Shown here: piece after piece, positions 7,065-15,619 of the stretch
Layout of the letters: each line of letters starts with the position of its first letter
Position numbering within the stretch: position 1 is the first letter of the stretch
NCBI GenBank assembly: GCA_963719275.1
Contig: CAVRBT010000010.1
Location: forward strand, 449,908-513,907
Origin: AC-32 sp963719275
GTDB lineage: Bacteria; Actinomycetota; Thermoleophilia; Gaiellales; Gaiellaceae
Direction: 5' to 3'
Length of the DNA: 64,000 nucleotides
The notes under the pieces: model-generated
The model's database searches: none
Told to the model about the DNA's origin: nothing
What the model saw: the letters and a program-made list of their open reading frames with translations, nothing else
Position numbers and translations under genes: made by a program

Positions 7065-8651
7065 ATGGGCCGCGACACGCAGGTCGAGGAGCTGCGCTCG
7101 GTCGACCCGGCCACCCTGGAGGAGCTCGGCGTGGTGCCGGTCTCGCCTCCGGAGGGGGTCTCCGAGGCCGTGGCCGAAGCGCGCGTGGCGGCCGATCGCT
7201 GGGCCCAGTCGTCGTTTGCCGAGAGGCGGGATCTTCTCGGTGCAGTCGCGCAGGAGGTGCTCGCGCGCGCCGACCTGCTCACGGCGACGGTCACCGCCGA
7301 GACAGGGAAGCCGCTCGTCGAGTCGTACACCGCCGAGCTGTTCGTGTCGCTCGACAACATCGTCTGGGCGGCCTCGAACGCGCCTCGCGTGCTGCGGCCC
7401 GAGCGGCTGCGCTTCCCGCAGGCGCTCCTGCGGCACAAGCGCGGCTGGCTGCTCTACGAGCCGCTTGGCGTGATCGGCCTGATCGCGCCGTGGAACTTCC
7501 CGCTTGGGATCCCGCTGACCCAGGTGGCCTTCGCAGTCGCCGCGGGCAACGCGGTCGTGCTCAAGCCGTCGGAGCTGACGCCGCTGTGCGGCGCATGGGT
7601 CGAGCGGATCTTCCGCGAGGCCGGGGCGCCCGAGGGGCTCGTGCGGGTCGTGCAGGGCAGAGGCGAGACGGGGGAGGCGCTGGTGCGTGCGCCAGGGATC
7701 GGGAAGGTCGTCTTCACCGGCTCCGCCGCAGTGGGGCGGGTCGTGGCCGCGGCGGCGGGCGAGCGGCTGCGGCCGGTGACGCTCGAGCTCGGCGGCAAGG
7801 ATCCGATGCTCGTCTTCGAGGACGCCGATCTCGACCGCGCGGTCGCAGGCGCGCTCTGGGGCTCGTTCTCGAACTGCGGCCAGGTCTGCTCGGGCGTCGA
7901 GCGGATCTACGTTGCTCGGCCGCTGCACGAGGCGTTCGTCGAGGAGCTCGTCCGGCGCACGCGGCGGCTGCGTGTGGGGCGCGGCGACGAGCTCGAGACG
8001 CAGGTTGGGCCACTGGTCGCCGAGGAGCGGCGCGCGTATGTCGAGGAGCTCGTCGCAGACGCGGTCGGGCGCGGAGCCGAGCTGCGGACGGGCGGCCGCC
8101 GGGCCGACGTCGGATTGCCGGGCTGGTTCTACGAGCCGACGGTGCTCGACGGCGTCGACCGGGAGGCACGGATCGAGCAGGAAGAGATCTTCGGGCCGGT
8201 GGTCACGGTCGAGTCGTTTCGCGACGAGGACGAGGCCCTCCGGCTCGCGAACGACTCGTCGTTCGGGCTCGGCGCCAGCGTCTGGACGCGCGATCTCGAG
8301 CGGGCGCAGCGGGTGGCGCGCCGCCTGGAGTCGGGCTCGGTCTGGACGAACGACGTCGCGTACTCCTACGGCACGGGCCAGGCGGCGTGGGGCGGCACGA
8401 AGGAATCCGGCTTCGGCCGCACCCACTCCAAGCATGGCCTCTATGAGCTCTCACGGGTGAAGTACGCCGACCTCGACCGCGGCCGCGTCCCGGTGCCCTG
8501 GTGGTACCCCTACGACGAAGGGGTCGCCGAGGGCTTCGCGGGCGTGCTCGAACTGCTCTACGGCGAGGGCATGCCGCGGAAGCTGGCGAGCGCCTGGGCG
8601 CACCGGCGCGGGCTCTGGCGGCTCGGCCGGCGATACCTTTCCGGCTCGTGA
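7065..8651 (+). CDS. NAD(P)-dependent aldehyde dehydrogenase
   Basis: This 528-residue aldehyde dehydrogenase superfamily member oxidises an aldehyde to the acid with NAD(P). Visible motifs are PWNFPLGIPLTQ (cofactor and oxyanion Asn, about 142), the coenzyme-loop FTGSAAVG, the general-base Glu in VTLELGGKDPM (about 241), the nucleophile Cys in NCGQVCSGVERIY (about 275) and EEIFGPVVTVESF. A C-terminal extension of about 40 residues after the Rossmann core (PWWYPYDEG onward) is longer than in many homologues. The substrate cannot be inferred from its neighbours. Confidence 0.93.
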   Translation: MGRDTQVEELRSVDPATLEELGVVPVSPPEGVSEAVAEARVAADRWAQSSFAERRDLLGAVAQEVLARADLLTATVTAETGKPLVESYTAELFVSLDNIVWAASNAPRVLRPERLRFPQALLRHKRGWLLYEPLGVIGLIAPWNFPLGIPLTQVAFAVAAGNAVVLKPSELTPLCGAWVERIFREAGAPEGLVRVVQGRGETGEALVRAPGIGKVVFTGSAAVGRVVAAAAGERLRPVTLELGGKDPMLVFEDADLDRAVAGALWGSFSNCGQVCSGVERIYVARPLHEAFVEELVRRTRRLRVGRGDELETQVGPLVAEERRAYVEELVADAVGRGAELRTGGRRADVGLPGWFYEPTVLDGVDREARIEQEEIFGPVVTVESFRDEDEALRLANDSSFGLGASVWTRDLERAQRVARRLESGSVWTNDVAYSYGTGQAAWGGTKESGFGRTHSKHGLYELSRVKYADLDRGRVPVPWWYPYDEGVAEGFAGVLELLYGEGMPRKLASAWAHRRGLWRLGRRYLSGS

Positions 8652-8676
8652 ACGTCGCTCGCCTCCGGCTCGCTCC

Positions 8677-8720
8677 CGTGTGGGGGAACCTCCCGGTTCC
8701 CCCCGTGCCCCTTCCACACG
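8677..8720 (+). repeat. Nested inverted repeat after the aldehyde dehydrogenase gene
   Basis: An outer stem CGTGTGG/CCACACG encloses an inner hairpin GGGGAACC-TCCC-GGTTCCCC. It lies in the 91 bp gap before moaC and could end transcription or stabilise the mRNA; there is no U tract. It is not a member of family A or B. Confidence 0.5.
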
Positions 8721-8742
8721 CTCATCGATTGGAAGAGAACCG

Positions 8743-9180
8743 ATGAGCGAGCTCTCGCATGTGGACGAGGCCGGAGAGGTGCGGATGGTCGACGTCGGCG
8801 GGAAGCCGTCCTCGCGCCGTCGCGCCGTCGCGCGGGCGGTGCTGCGGGTGGCCCCGGAGACCGCTGCCCGGCTGCGCTCGCTGCCGAAGGGCGACGCGCT
8901 CACGACCGCGAAGCTCGCCGGGATCATGGCCGCGAAGCGGACGAGCGACCTCATTCCCTTGTGCCACCCGCTTCCGCTCACGCATGTCGCGGTCGAGATC
9001 GAGGTCGGCGACGAAGTCGAGATCACGGCCTCGGCCGAGACGACTGCACAGACCGGGGTCGAGATGGAGGCCCTCGTGGCCGCGTCCGTTGCGGCGCTGA
9101 CGGTCTACGACATGGCGAAGGCGATCGATGCGTCGATGCGGATCGCCGAGGTGCGGCTACTGGAGAAGACGAAGTCGTGA
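8743..9180 (+). CDS. moaC: Cyclic pyranopterin monophosphate synthase MoaC
   Basis: This 145-residue MoaC, with MoaA, converts GTP through 3',8-cyclo-GTP to cyclic pyranopterin monophosphate, the first molybdenum-cofactor intermediate. It carries the family signatures MVDVGGKPSSRRRAVARA, LCHPLPLTHV and the block TGVEMEALVAASVAALTVYD with MAKAID after it; the length is nearly complete for the family. The start is ATG 8743. The stop codon overlaps the GTG of moaB, so the two cofactor genes are coupled. MoaA, MoaD and MoaE are not in the window. Confidence 0.96.
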   Translation: MSELSHVDEAGEVRMVDVGGKPSSRRRAVARAVLRVAPETAARLRSLPKGDALTTAKLAGIMAAKRTSDLIPLCHPLPLTHVAVEIEVGDEVEITASAETTAQTGVEMEALVAASVAALTVYDMAKAIDASMRIAEVRLLEKTKS

Positions 9181-9656
9181 GGGCGGCGGTACTCACCGTC
9201 TCGGACGGCGTCTCGGAGGGCACGCGCGAGGACGAGAGCGGCGACCTGCTCGCGGCGTTGCTCGCCGAAGAGCGGTACGAGGTCGAGCGGCGCGTCGTGC
9301 CCGACGAGCGGGAGGCGATCGCCGAGGCGATCGCGGAGCTGGCGGAAGACACGGCAGTGGTGCTGACGACCGGCGGGACCGGGCTCGGGCCGCGCGACGT
9401 CACTCCGGAAGCGACCGCCGAGGTGCTCGAGCGGGAGGCGCCCGGAATCGCGGAGGCGCTGCGCGCGGACTCGCTCGCGAAGACGCCGCACGCGCTGCTT
9501 TCGCGCGGGAGGGCGGGAGTCCGCGGGAGCGCGCTGATCGTGAACCTGCCGGGCTCCCCGGGCGGCTGTCGCGACGGCTTCGAGGTGTTGCGGCCGGCGC
9601 TTGCGCATGCGGTCTCGCTGCTCGCGGGCGCGCCGACCGCGCACCGGCAGACCTGA
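9177..9656 (+). CDS. moaB: Molybdenum cofactor protein MoaB/Mog family
   Basis: This 159-residue MoCF-binding domain protein resembles Mog/MoaB, which adenylylates molybdopterin before metal insertion. Motifs are the start VRAAVLTVSDGVSEG, LTTGGTGLGPRDVTPEA and the C-terminal LPGSPGGCRDGFE. It starts at a GTG overlapping the moaC stop by 4 bp. Homologues are called MoaB or MogA depending on lineage and I cannot separate them here. Its stop codon is the first base triplet of repeat B1. Confidence 0.92.
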   Translation: MRAAVLTVSDGVSEGTREDESGDLLAALLAEERYEVERRVVPDEREAIAEAIAELAEDTAVVLTTGGTGLGPRDVTPEATAEVLEREAPGIAEALRADSLAKTPHALLSRGRAGVRGSALIVNLPGSPGGCRDGFEVLRPALAHAVSLLAGAPTAHRQT

Positions 9657-9713
9657 GGCGGCGCTTGCGACGCCGATCTCAGGACGTGCGCGCTTTGCGC
9701 GCGCGGCCGTCTG
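9654..9713 (+). repeat. Family B double-hairpin repeat, copy B1
   Basis: Beginning on the moaB TGA, the copy has a short hairpin GGCGGCG-CTTG-CGACGCC and a second hairpin GCGCGC-TTT-GCGCGC flanked by GACG and CGTC. This is the GAGGCG-first orientation, as in B2 and B3. Confidence 0.75.
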
Positions 9714-9753
9714 CGATGCCTACTTGACACGCTCGTCGGCAGAATTGCGGCTG

Positions 9754-10608
9754 ATGTCTACGCTGGCCTACCCGGCGCGCTTCTACTCGCTCGTCAAGTT
9801 CGAGCACACGATCTTCGCACTGCCGTTCGCGTACGTCGGCGCGTTTCTCGCGGTGGACGGCGTGCCGTCTGCGCACGACCTGCTCTGGATCACGGTCGCG
9901 ATGGTCGGAGCGCGGTCGCTCGCGATGGGGCTGAACCGGCTGATTGACGCGGGCCTCGACGCGCGAAACCCGCGCACGGCCGGCCGCGAGCTCCCCGCGG
10001 GGCTCTTGTCGCCCGCAGCGGTCGCCGCCTTCTGCGCCGCCTCGCTGGCGGTGTTCCTGGTGGCCGTCTTCCAGCTCGACCCGCTCGTGCACTGGCTCTG
10101 GCCGATCCCAGTCGCGGGGTTCGTGATCTACCCGTACCTGAAGCGCTGGACGTGGCTCTGCCACCTGTGGCTGGGCGCGGTGGACGGTCTCGCGCCGGTG
10201 GGCGCGTGGGCGGCGATCACGGGGACGCTGCCGTGGCAGGCCTGGGCTCTGGGCGGCGCGGTTGCGCTCTGGGTCGCCGGCTTCGACCTCTTCTACGCGC
10301 TGCTCGACCAGGAGGTCGACCGCGAGCAGGGGCTGCAGTCGGTCGCGGTGCGCTTCGGTGAGCGAGGCGTGTTCTGGGGCGCGCGGCTCTTCCACCTGGG
10401 GACGGTAGCGCTGCTCGTCGTGGCTGGGCTCGGTCTCGCCGTCGACGTCTTCTACTGGCTCGGCGTGGCGGCGGTGGCAGGCCTGCTCGCGTACGAGCAC
10501 TCGCTCGTCCGGCCCGGAAACCTGCGGCGGCTCGACACCGCCTTCTTCACGATGAACGGCGTGATCTCGGTCACGTTCTTCGTCTTCGTGCTGCTGGACG
10601 TCCTGTGA
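9754..10608 (+). CDS. mqnP: UbiA-family prenyltransferase, MqnP-like (menaquinone)
   Basis: This 284-residue integral membrane prenyltransferase has about eight or nine hydrophobic segments. The two Asp-rich prenyl-diphosphate motifs are visible as NRLIDAGLDARNPRT and DLFYALLDQEVDREQG. The wording of the first motif plus AGRELPAG is typical of MqnP of the futalosine menaquinone pathway, which prenylates 1,4-dihydroxy-6-naphthoate; that assignment is inferred from memory of the subfamily. ATG 9754 is chosen because an upstream extension would run through repeat B1. The stop overlaps the ccmA GTG by 4 bp. Confidence 0.88.
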   Translation: MSTLAYPARFYSLVKFEHTIFALPFAYVGAFLAVDGVPSAHDLLWITVAMVGARSLAMGLNRLIDAGLDARNPRTAGRELPAGLLSPAAVAAFCAASLAVFLVAVFQLDPLVHWLWPIPVAGFVIYPYLKRWTWLCHLWLGAVDGLAPVGAWAAITGTLPWQAWALGGAVALWVAGFDLFYALLDQEVDREQGLQSVAVRFGERGVFWGARLFHLGTVALLVVAGLGLAVDVFYWLGVAAVAGLLAYEHSLVRPGNLRRLDTAFFTMNGVISVTFFVFVLLDVL

Positions 10609-11189
10609 TCCGCGCCGCCGGTCTCGAGAAGCGCTACGGCGACAAGCGCGTGCTGCGCGGGCTCGACTTCGAGCTCGAGCGCGGCGGCTTCCTCGTCGTC
10701 ACGGGCCCGAACGGTGCCGGCAAGACGACGCTGCTGCGGCTGTGCGCGGGTCTCGCCGTGGCGACCGGTGGGACGCTCGAGGTCGAGCCGGACCGCGCGG
10801 CGATCGGGTTCCTCGGCCACGAGCCGCTCGTCTACCGCGAGCTGACCGGGCTCGAGAACCTCGACCTCTACGGGCGGCTCTACCGCGTGCCCGAGCGCCG
10901 CGAGCGGATCGGGATGCTGCTCGAGCGCTTCGGGCTCTGGGACTCGCGGCGCGTGCGCGCGGCGAAGCTCTCGCGCGGCCAGCTCCAGCGGCTCGCGCTC
11001 TGTCGTTCGCTGCTGCACCGGCCCGAGCTGCTGATCCTCGACGAGCCGTACAGCGGCCTCGACGCGGAGGGCGCCGAGCTGCTCGACCGCGAGCTCGCCG
11101 GAATGCGCGATCGGCGGACGATCCTCGTCGCTACGCACGACCCGGAGCGGGTCGCGCCGCTTGCCAGCGGGAGGCTCGCGCTCGCATGA
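10605..11189 (+). CDS. ccmA: Heme ABC exporter ATP-binding protein CcmA
   Basis: This 194-residue ABC ATPase is of the CcmA type. It has Walker A GPNGAGKTT (about 35-43), signature LSRGQLQRLALCRSL, Walker B LLILDEPYSGLD and the switch His in VATHD. In system I cytochrome c maturation CcmAB uses ATP to release holo-CcmE from CcmCD. The gene is coupled on both sides, overlapping mqnP by 4 bp and ccmB by 4 bp. CcmE itself is not in this window. Confidence 0.92.
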   Translation: MIRAAGLEKRYGDKRVLRGLDFELERGGFLVVTGPNGAGKTTLLRLCAGLAVATGGTLEVEPDRAAIGFLGHEPLVYRELTGLENLDLYGRLYRVPERRERIGMLLERFGLWDSRRVRAAKLSRGQLQRLALCRSLLHRPELLILDEPYSGLDAEGAELLDRELAGMRDRRTILVATHDPERVAPLASGRLALA

Positions 11190-11827
11190 CGCGGTACTTT
11201 GCCGACGCCGCCGTGCTCGCGCGGAAAGACCTGCGGCTCGAGCTCCGGGCCCGCGACACGCTGCCGGCGATGCTGCTCTTCGTGCTGGCGATCCTCGTCG
11301 TCTTCCACTTCGCGCTCCCCGACGGTTCCTCGAGGCTCGCCGAGCTCGGCCTACTCTGGGTCGCGATCCTGTTCACGGCGCTGCTGGGCCTCGGCCGCGC
11401 GTTCGTGGCGGAGCGTGAGCAGGGGCTGCTGGACGGCCTTGTGCTCGCGCCGGTCGACCGGAGCGCGATCTGGCTCGCGAAGGGCATCGCAACGTTCGCC
11501 TTCCTGGCAGTGGCCGAGGTGGTCGCGCTGCCGGCCTTCGCGCTCTTCTTCTCGCCGGTCGGTTGGTCGACGGTCGCCGGCGTGCTGCTCGCCGACGTCG
11601 GCATCTGCGCCGTCGGGACGCTGCTCGCCGCGATGGCTGCGGCCGGGCGGGCGCGGGAGTTGCTGCTGCCGCTGCTCTTCCTGCCGCTCGCGCTGCCGAT
11701 CGTGATCGGCGGCGTCGGCGCGAGCGTCGCGGACGGCTCCGGCCGCTACCTCGGCTTCCTCGCGCTCTACGACGTGATCTTTGCGCTGCTCGCCTGGGCG
11801 TCGTTCGAATACGTCGTCACGGAGTGA
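11186..11827 (+). CDS. ccmB: Heme ABC exporter membrane protein CcmB
   Basis: This 213-residue protein has about six hydrophobic segments and follows ccmA with an ATGA overlap. The family start (ARKDLRLELRARDTLPAMLLF) and EREQGLLDGLVLAPVDRSAIW are recognisable. It is the membrane half of the CcmAB transporter. Its 3' end overlaps the 3' end of the convergent ccmF by 11 bp, so the two genes share their terminator-side sequence. Confidence 0.9.
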   Translation: MTRYFADAAVLARKDLRLELRARDTLPAMLLFVLAILVVFHFALPDGSSRLAELGLLWVAILFTALLGLGRAFVAEREQGLLDGLVLAPVDRSAIWLAKGIATFAFLAVAEVVALPAFALFFSPVGWSTVAGVLLADVGICAVGTLLAAMAAAGRARELLLPLLFLPLALPIVIGGVGASVADGSGRYLGFLALYDVIFALLAWASFEYVVTE

Positions 11828-13802
11828 CGGGCACCGGCGCGCCGCGACGCGCCAGGCGCCGCTGTTCCCGCTCGTCCGGCCACATCGCGATCAGCGAGCC
11901 GAGGAGGAACACCACGCCCGCGAGCCAGATCAGGTCGACAAGGGGGTTCACGAGCGCTTTCAGCACCACCGAGCCGTCACCGTTGAACTGCTCGCCGATC
12001 AGGAACAGGTCCTCGGCGCGGAGCCAGTCGGTGCGGATCCCGACCTCGTTCGAGACCTGCTGCTCGACCGGGTAGCTGTTCTTGCCGGCGAGGTAGGTGC
12101 CGAGGCTCTTGCCGTCGCGCGAGACCGCGAGCCGCGCGCGGATCTCGGTCCGGTTCGACGCCCTGCGGCTCACGGAGCCGAGGTACCGCAGCTCGTAGCC
12201 GCGGATGCTCATCGTCTGCCCGGGCTCGAGCTTGCGCACCTTCGTCGCGCCGTACGCGCCGCCGGCCACCCCGAGCGCGAGCAGGACGATCGCCACGTGG
12301 ACGACGTAGCCGCCGTAGCGGCGCCGGTTGCGGCCGACCAGTGACGAGAACGCGCCCAGCCAGGTCGCGTCGCCGAGCGCCTTCCGGGCCCTGGTGCCTC
12401 GCACGAACTCGAGCGCGATTGCCCCGAGCACGAACGCGCAGAAGGTGTAGGCGACGAGCGCGGGGACGCTCGAGCCGGCACCGAGCGCGACGAGGGCGAC
12501 ACCGCACGCGAGCGCGAAGACCGACGGCCAGATCAGGCTGGCGCCGAGCGCCCGTAACGAGCTCCGCCGCCACGCCACGAGGGGCCCGATCCCCATCAGC
12601 AGCAGCAACGGCAAGCCGAAGACGCGTAGGAAGAAGTCGAAGTACGGAGGGCCGACGCTGATCTTCTCTCCGCGCACGAGCTCCGAGAGCAGTGGGAACG
12701 CGACCCCCCAGAGGACGGTCAGTGTGAACGCGACGAGCAGCAGGTTGTTGTAGAGGAACGCCGCCTCGCGCGAGGCGAGCGACTCCAGGCGCGTCTTCGT
12801 TCGCAGCAGCGGGAGCCGCCAGAAGATGAGCGCGGTTGAGAAGGCGGCAACGACGGCGATGAAGCCGAGCAGCCAGGGCCCGATCGACGACTGCGTGAAG
12901 CTGTGGATCGAGCTGATCACGCCGCTTCGCGTCAGGAACGTGCCGAAGAGCGAGAGGCAGAACGCGAGCGAGACGAGCACCACGTTCCAGACGCGGAGCA
13001 TGTTCTTCTTCTCCTGCACCATCACCGAGTGCAGGAACGCGGTGGAGGCGAGCCACGGCATCAGCGCCGCGTTCTCGACCGGGTCCCAGGCGTAGTAGCC
13101 GCCCCAGCCGACCTCTTCGTAGGCCCACTTCGCGCCGAGCAGGATCCCGATTCCGAGCGCGGTCCAGGCGAGCAGCGTCCAGCGGCGCGTCGCGACGATC
13201 CAGCGCTCGTCGACGCGGCCGGAGAGCAGCGCGCCGGCCGCGAACGCGTACGGGATCGTCATGCCGACGTACCCGAGGTAGAGCAGCGGCGGGTGGATCA
13301 TCATGTACGGGTTCTGCAGGCTCGGGACGAGGCCGCTGCCGTCGAGCGGCGCGGCCTGTCGCGCGAACGGGCTCGAGACGAAGACCAGCAGGAACGCGAA
13401 GAAGGTCGCGACGCCGCCGAGCACCGGGACCGTCCAGGGCATCAAGCGGCGGATCAGGTCGCGGTTCAGGGTCACCGCGAGCGAGCCGAGTCCGGTGAGG
13501 ACGAGCAGCCAGAGCAGCAGCGACCCCTCCTGGCCGCTCCAGAAGGCGCTCACGGAGTAGGGGAACGGCAGCTGGCGCGAGGAGTGCTCGGCGACGTAGG
13601 TGAACGAGAAGTCGCGGGCGTGCAGCGCGTCGAGCAGGACGAGCGCCGCGACGACGGTGGCGGCGAACGCTCCGACGATCGCGTTGCGCGCCGACTCGTG
13701 GAGCCGGCGGCGTCCATCGTGCGCGGCGACGGAGCCCGCGATCACGGCGTAGAGCGCGAGCCCGAAGGCGACGATGAGAGCGGCGCGCCCGAGGTCGGCC
13801 AC
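11817..13802 (-). CDS. ccmF: Cytochrome c heme lyase subunit CcmF
   Basis: This 661-residue polytopic membrane protein of the heme-handling family transfers heme to apocytochrome c. The tryptophan-rich WWD region is intact (WGGYYAWDPVENAALMPWL), as are the conserved HPPLLYLGYVG and the long C-terminal extracytoplasmic segment. I start at GTG 13802 because the frame upstream only shadows ccmC, and a TACACT hexamer lies 6 nt before it. It converges on ccmB (11 bp overlap) and diverges from ccmC 36 bp away. Confidence 0.93.
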   Translation of the reverse strand: MADLGRAALIVAFGLALYAVIAGSVAAHDGRRRLHESARNAIVGAFAATVVAALVLLDALHARDFSFTYVAEHSSRQLPFPYSVSAFWSGQEGSLLLWLLVLTGLGSLAVTLNRDLIRRLMPWTVPVLGGVATFFAFLLVFVSSPFARQAAPLDGSGLVPSLQNPYMMIHPPLLYLGYVGMTIPYAFAAGALLSGRVDERWIVATRRWTLLAWTALGIGILLGAKWAYEEVGWGGYYAWDPVENAALMPWLASTAFLHSVMVQEKKNMLRVWNVVLVSLAFCLSLFGTFLTRSGVISSIHSFTQSSIGPWLLGFIAVVAAFSTALIFWRLPLLRTKTRLESLASREAAFLYNNLLLVAFTLTVLWGVAFPLLSELVRGEKISVGPPYFDFFLRVFGLPLLLLMGIGPLVAWRRSSLRALGASLIWPSVFALACGVALVALGAGSSVPALVAYTFCAFVLGAIALEFVRGTRARKALGDATWLGAFSSLVGRNRRRYGGYVVHVAIVLLALGVAGGAYGATKVRKLEPGQTMSIRGYELRYLGSVSRRASNRTEIRARLAVSRDGKSLGTYLAGKNSYPVEQQVSNEVGIRTDWLRAEDLFLIGEQFNGDGSVVLKALVNPLVDLIWLAGVVFLLGSLIAMWPDEREQRRLARRGAPVPVTP

Positions 13803-13808
13803 GCGGCG

Positions 13809-13814
13809 AGTGTA
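13809..13814 (-). promoter_or_regulatory. -10-like hexamer TACACT before ccmF
   Basis: On the minus strand TACACT ends 6 nt before the ccmF GTG at 13802. The fit supports the chosen start and a leaderless transcript. Confidence 0.45.
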
Positions 13815-13838
13815 GCGGCCTGCCGGCGGCGTTCTGCG

Positions 13839-14543
13839 ATGATCCCGGCGGTTTTGGTCGCCCGACTGCGCCAGCTTCCGCTTCCCGCCCATGCCTGGGG
13901 CACCGTCGCGCTCCTCGGCACGGCGATCGCGCTGGTCTTCTTCTACGCGCCGCTCGATGCCGACCAGGGCATCTCGCAGAAGATCTTCTACATCCACGTG
14001 CCGATCGCGCTGACGGCCTACGCGTGCTTCGGCTGGGGCGCGTGGAAGGCGCTCGTGCACCTGCGCACCCGCGCTCCCGGGGCCGACCTCGAGAGCTATG
14101 CGGGGATCCACCAGGGCGTGATCTTCGGCGCGCTCACGCTGGTGACAGGCTCCATCTGGGCGCGCTCCTCGTGGGGGATCTGGTGGACGTGGAGCTCGAA
14201 CCAGCTGGTGACGTTCCTGATCCTGTTCCTCTTCTACTCGGCCTACTTCATGCTGCGCTACTCGGTCGACCCGGGGCCGGCGCGGGCGAACATGTGCGCG
14301 GTCTACGCGCTCTTCGGCGTCGTGCTGATCCCCGTGAGCTGGCTCGCGATCCGGCTCGCGAACGACTTCATCCACCCGACGGTGTTCACGCGGCACGGCC
14401 CGCAGATGTCAGGGTCGATGTTCTTCACCTTCTGCGTCTGTTGGGCCGGGTTGCTCGCACTCGCGTCGACGATGTATCGCGTCGAGCTCGCCGGCAAGCG
14501 GCTGGACGCGCGGTTGCGCGAGCTGCGAGAGCTTCTCGCGTGA
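13839..14543 (+). CDS. ccmC: Heme exporter protein CcmC
   Basis: This 234-residue protein has six hydrophobic segments and belongs to the CcmC/ResC heme-handling family. It presents heme to CcmE. Family blocks include QKIFYIHVP and the WWD-type loop, here WGIWWTWSSNQLVTF. In canonical CcmC the loop reads roughly W-T-W-D; the Asp position here is Ser, which is unusual. It begins a divergent run ccmC-ccmD-hemC-hemD. The stop codon is the first triplet of repeat B2. Confidence 0.9.
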   Translation: MIPAVLVARLRQLPLPAHAWGTVALLGTAIALVFFYAPLDADQGISQKIFYIHVPIALTAYACFGWGAWKALVHLRTRAPGADLESYAGIHQGVIFGALTLVTGSIWARSSWGIWWTWSSNQLVTFLILFLFYSAYFMLRYSVDPGPARANMCAVYALFGVVLIPVSWLAIRLANDFIHPTVFTRHGPQMSGSMFFTFCVCWAGLLALASTMYRVELAGKRLDARLRELRELLA

Positions 14544-14600
14544 GGCGTCGCTGGCGATGCCGACCTCAGGACGCGCGAGCTTTGCTCGCGTGTGTGTCTG
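14541..14600 (+). repeat. Family B double-hairpin repeat, copy B2
   Basis: The copy begins on the ccmC TGA: GGCGTCGC-TGGC-GATGCC, then GCGCGAGC-TTT-GCTCGCGT and a closing GTCTG. The arms of the second stem differ from B1 in complementary fashion. Confidence 0.7.
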
Positions 14601-14640
14601 AGTTGGCCGGCCAGAACGTCGGACCTCAGAAGCTGCGGCT

Positions 14641-14799
14641 GTGAGCTCAGGCGAGAAGTACGTCGCGGCCGCGTACCTGGTCGTGTTCGTGGGGGTGCTC
14701 GCGTGGGTGGCAATCATCGCGGCGAAACTGGCGCGGCTCCAGCGCGAGGTCGAAGAGCTCGTCGAGCTGGCGCGTCGGCGCGAGCGCGATGCTGCTTAG
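14641..14799 (+). CDS. ccmD: CcmD-like small membrane protein
   Basis: A 52-residue protein starting at GTG 14641: a short N-terminus (VSSGEKYVAAAY), one transmembrane helix (about 9-29) and a charged, coiled-coil-like tail (QREVEELVELARRRERD). Size, topology and position directly after ccmC match CcmD, which bridges CcmC and CcmAB when holo-CcmE is released. The sequence is too short for a firm family call. It overlaps hemC by 11 bp. Confidence 0.75.
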   Translation: MSSGEKYVAAAYLVVFVGVLAWVAIIAAKLARLQREVEELVELARRRERDAA

Positions 14800-15619
14800 G
14801 GTCGGCTCGCGCGGGTCGCGGCTTGCGCTGACGCAAGCCGAGCTGGCGGCGTCGCGGCTGCGGCGGACGGGACTCGAGATCGCGCTGGTGCCGATCACCA
14901 CGGCGGGCGACCGCGACCGGTCGAAGCCGTTCGGCGAGATCGGCTCGCGCGGGGTCTTCGTGAAGGAGATCGAGGAGGCGCTGCTCGGCGGGCGCATCGA
15001 CGTCGCGGTGCACTCGGCGAAGGACATGACCTCCTCGGACACGGAGGGGCTAGTGGTGGGCGCGTACCTGGAACGGGAGGACCCGCGCGATGCGCTCTGC
15101 GGGGCGGCTGAGCTGCGGCCGGGGATGCGGGTGGGAACGGCGTCGGTGCGGCGGAGGGCGCAGCTGCTCGCGCTGGAGCCGTCGCTCGTGATCGAGCCGC
15201 TGCGCGGCAACATCGACACACGCCTGCGCAAGCGCGGCGAGCGCGGGCTCGACGCGGTGGTGCTGGCGGCGTGCGGGCTCGACCGGCTCGGGTTGGAGGG
15301 CGAGATCGGCTGGCGGTTCACACCGGACGAGGTGCTGCCGGAGGCCGGTCAAGGCGCGCTCGCCTTCCAGGTGCGGGCGGGCGAGGAGGAGCTCGTCGCG
15401 GCCGCGGACGACGTTGAGACGCGGCGGCGGGTGGGGGCGGAGCGGGCAGTCGTGTTCGCGATCGGCGGCGGGTGCCTCGCGCCGGTGGCGGCGCATCACG
15501 ACGGCGAGCGGCTGACCGCGCTCGTGGCCGACGAGAACGGCGCGTGGGTGGAGCGCCGGCAAGGAACGGATCCGGGATTGCTCGCGGCGGAGCTCGCAGG
15601 CGTTGTGGCACAGAAGTGA
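14789..15619 (+). CDS. hemC: Porphobilinogen deaminase HemC
   Basis: This 276-residue hydroxymethylbilane synthase condenses four porphobilinogens for heme synthesis. It shows RVGSRGSRLALTQAE, GRIDVAVHSAKDM with the catalytic Asp region, GTASVRRRAQLL, RGNIDTRLRK and the dipyrromethane-cofactor Cys in AIGGGCLAPVAAH (about 229). It is shorter than typical (about 310), mainly in the C-terminal domain. No glutamyl-tRNA reductase gene (hemA) lies upstream as is common elsewhere; instead it follows ccmD, linking heme supply to cytochrome assembly. Confidence 0.95.
   Translation: MLLRVGSRGSRLALTQAELAASRLRRTGLEIALVPITTAGDRDRSKPFGEIGSRGVFVKEIEEALLGGRIDVAVHSAKDMTSSDTEGLVVGAYLEREDPRDALCGAAELRPGMRVGTASVRRRAQLLALEPSLVIEPLRGNIDTRLRKRGERGLDAVVLAACGLDRLGLEGEIGWRFTPDEVLPEAGQGALAFQVRAGEEELVAAADDVETRRRVGAERAVVFAIGGGCLAPVAAHHDGERLTALVADENGAWVERRQGTDPGLLAAELAGVVAQK

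Noticed and set aside
9724..9729. TTGACA as a -35 box for mqnP
   Set aside because: No -10-like hexamer is found at 16-18 nt spacing; the only AT-rich stretch is at 12 nt.
12903..13838. Plus-strand open frame ahead of ccmC
   Set aside because: It is antisense to ccmF; the CcmC family starts at 13839.
13803..14396. Long upstream extension of the ccmF frame (total 859 codons)
   Set aside because: The extension is antisense to ccmC, is rich in Arg, Asp and Glu with no family features, and the CcmF signature begins at GTG 13802.
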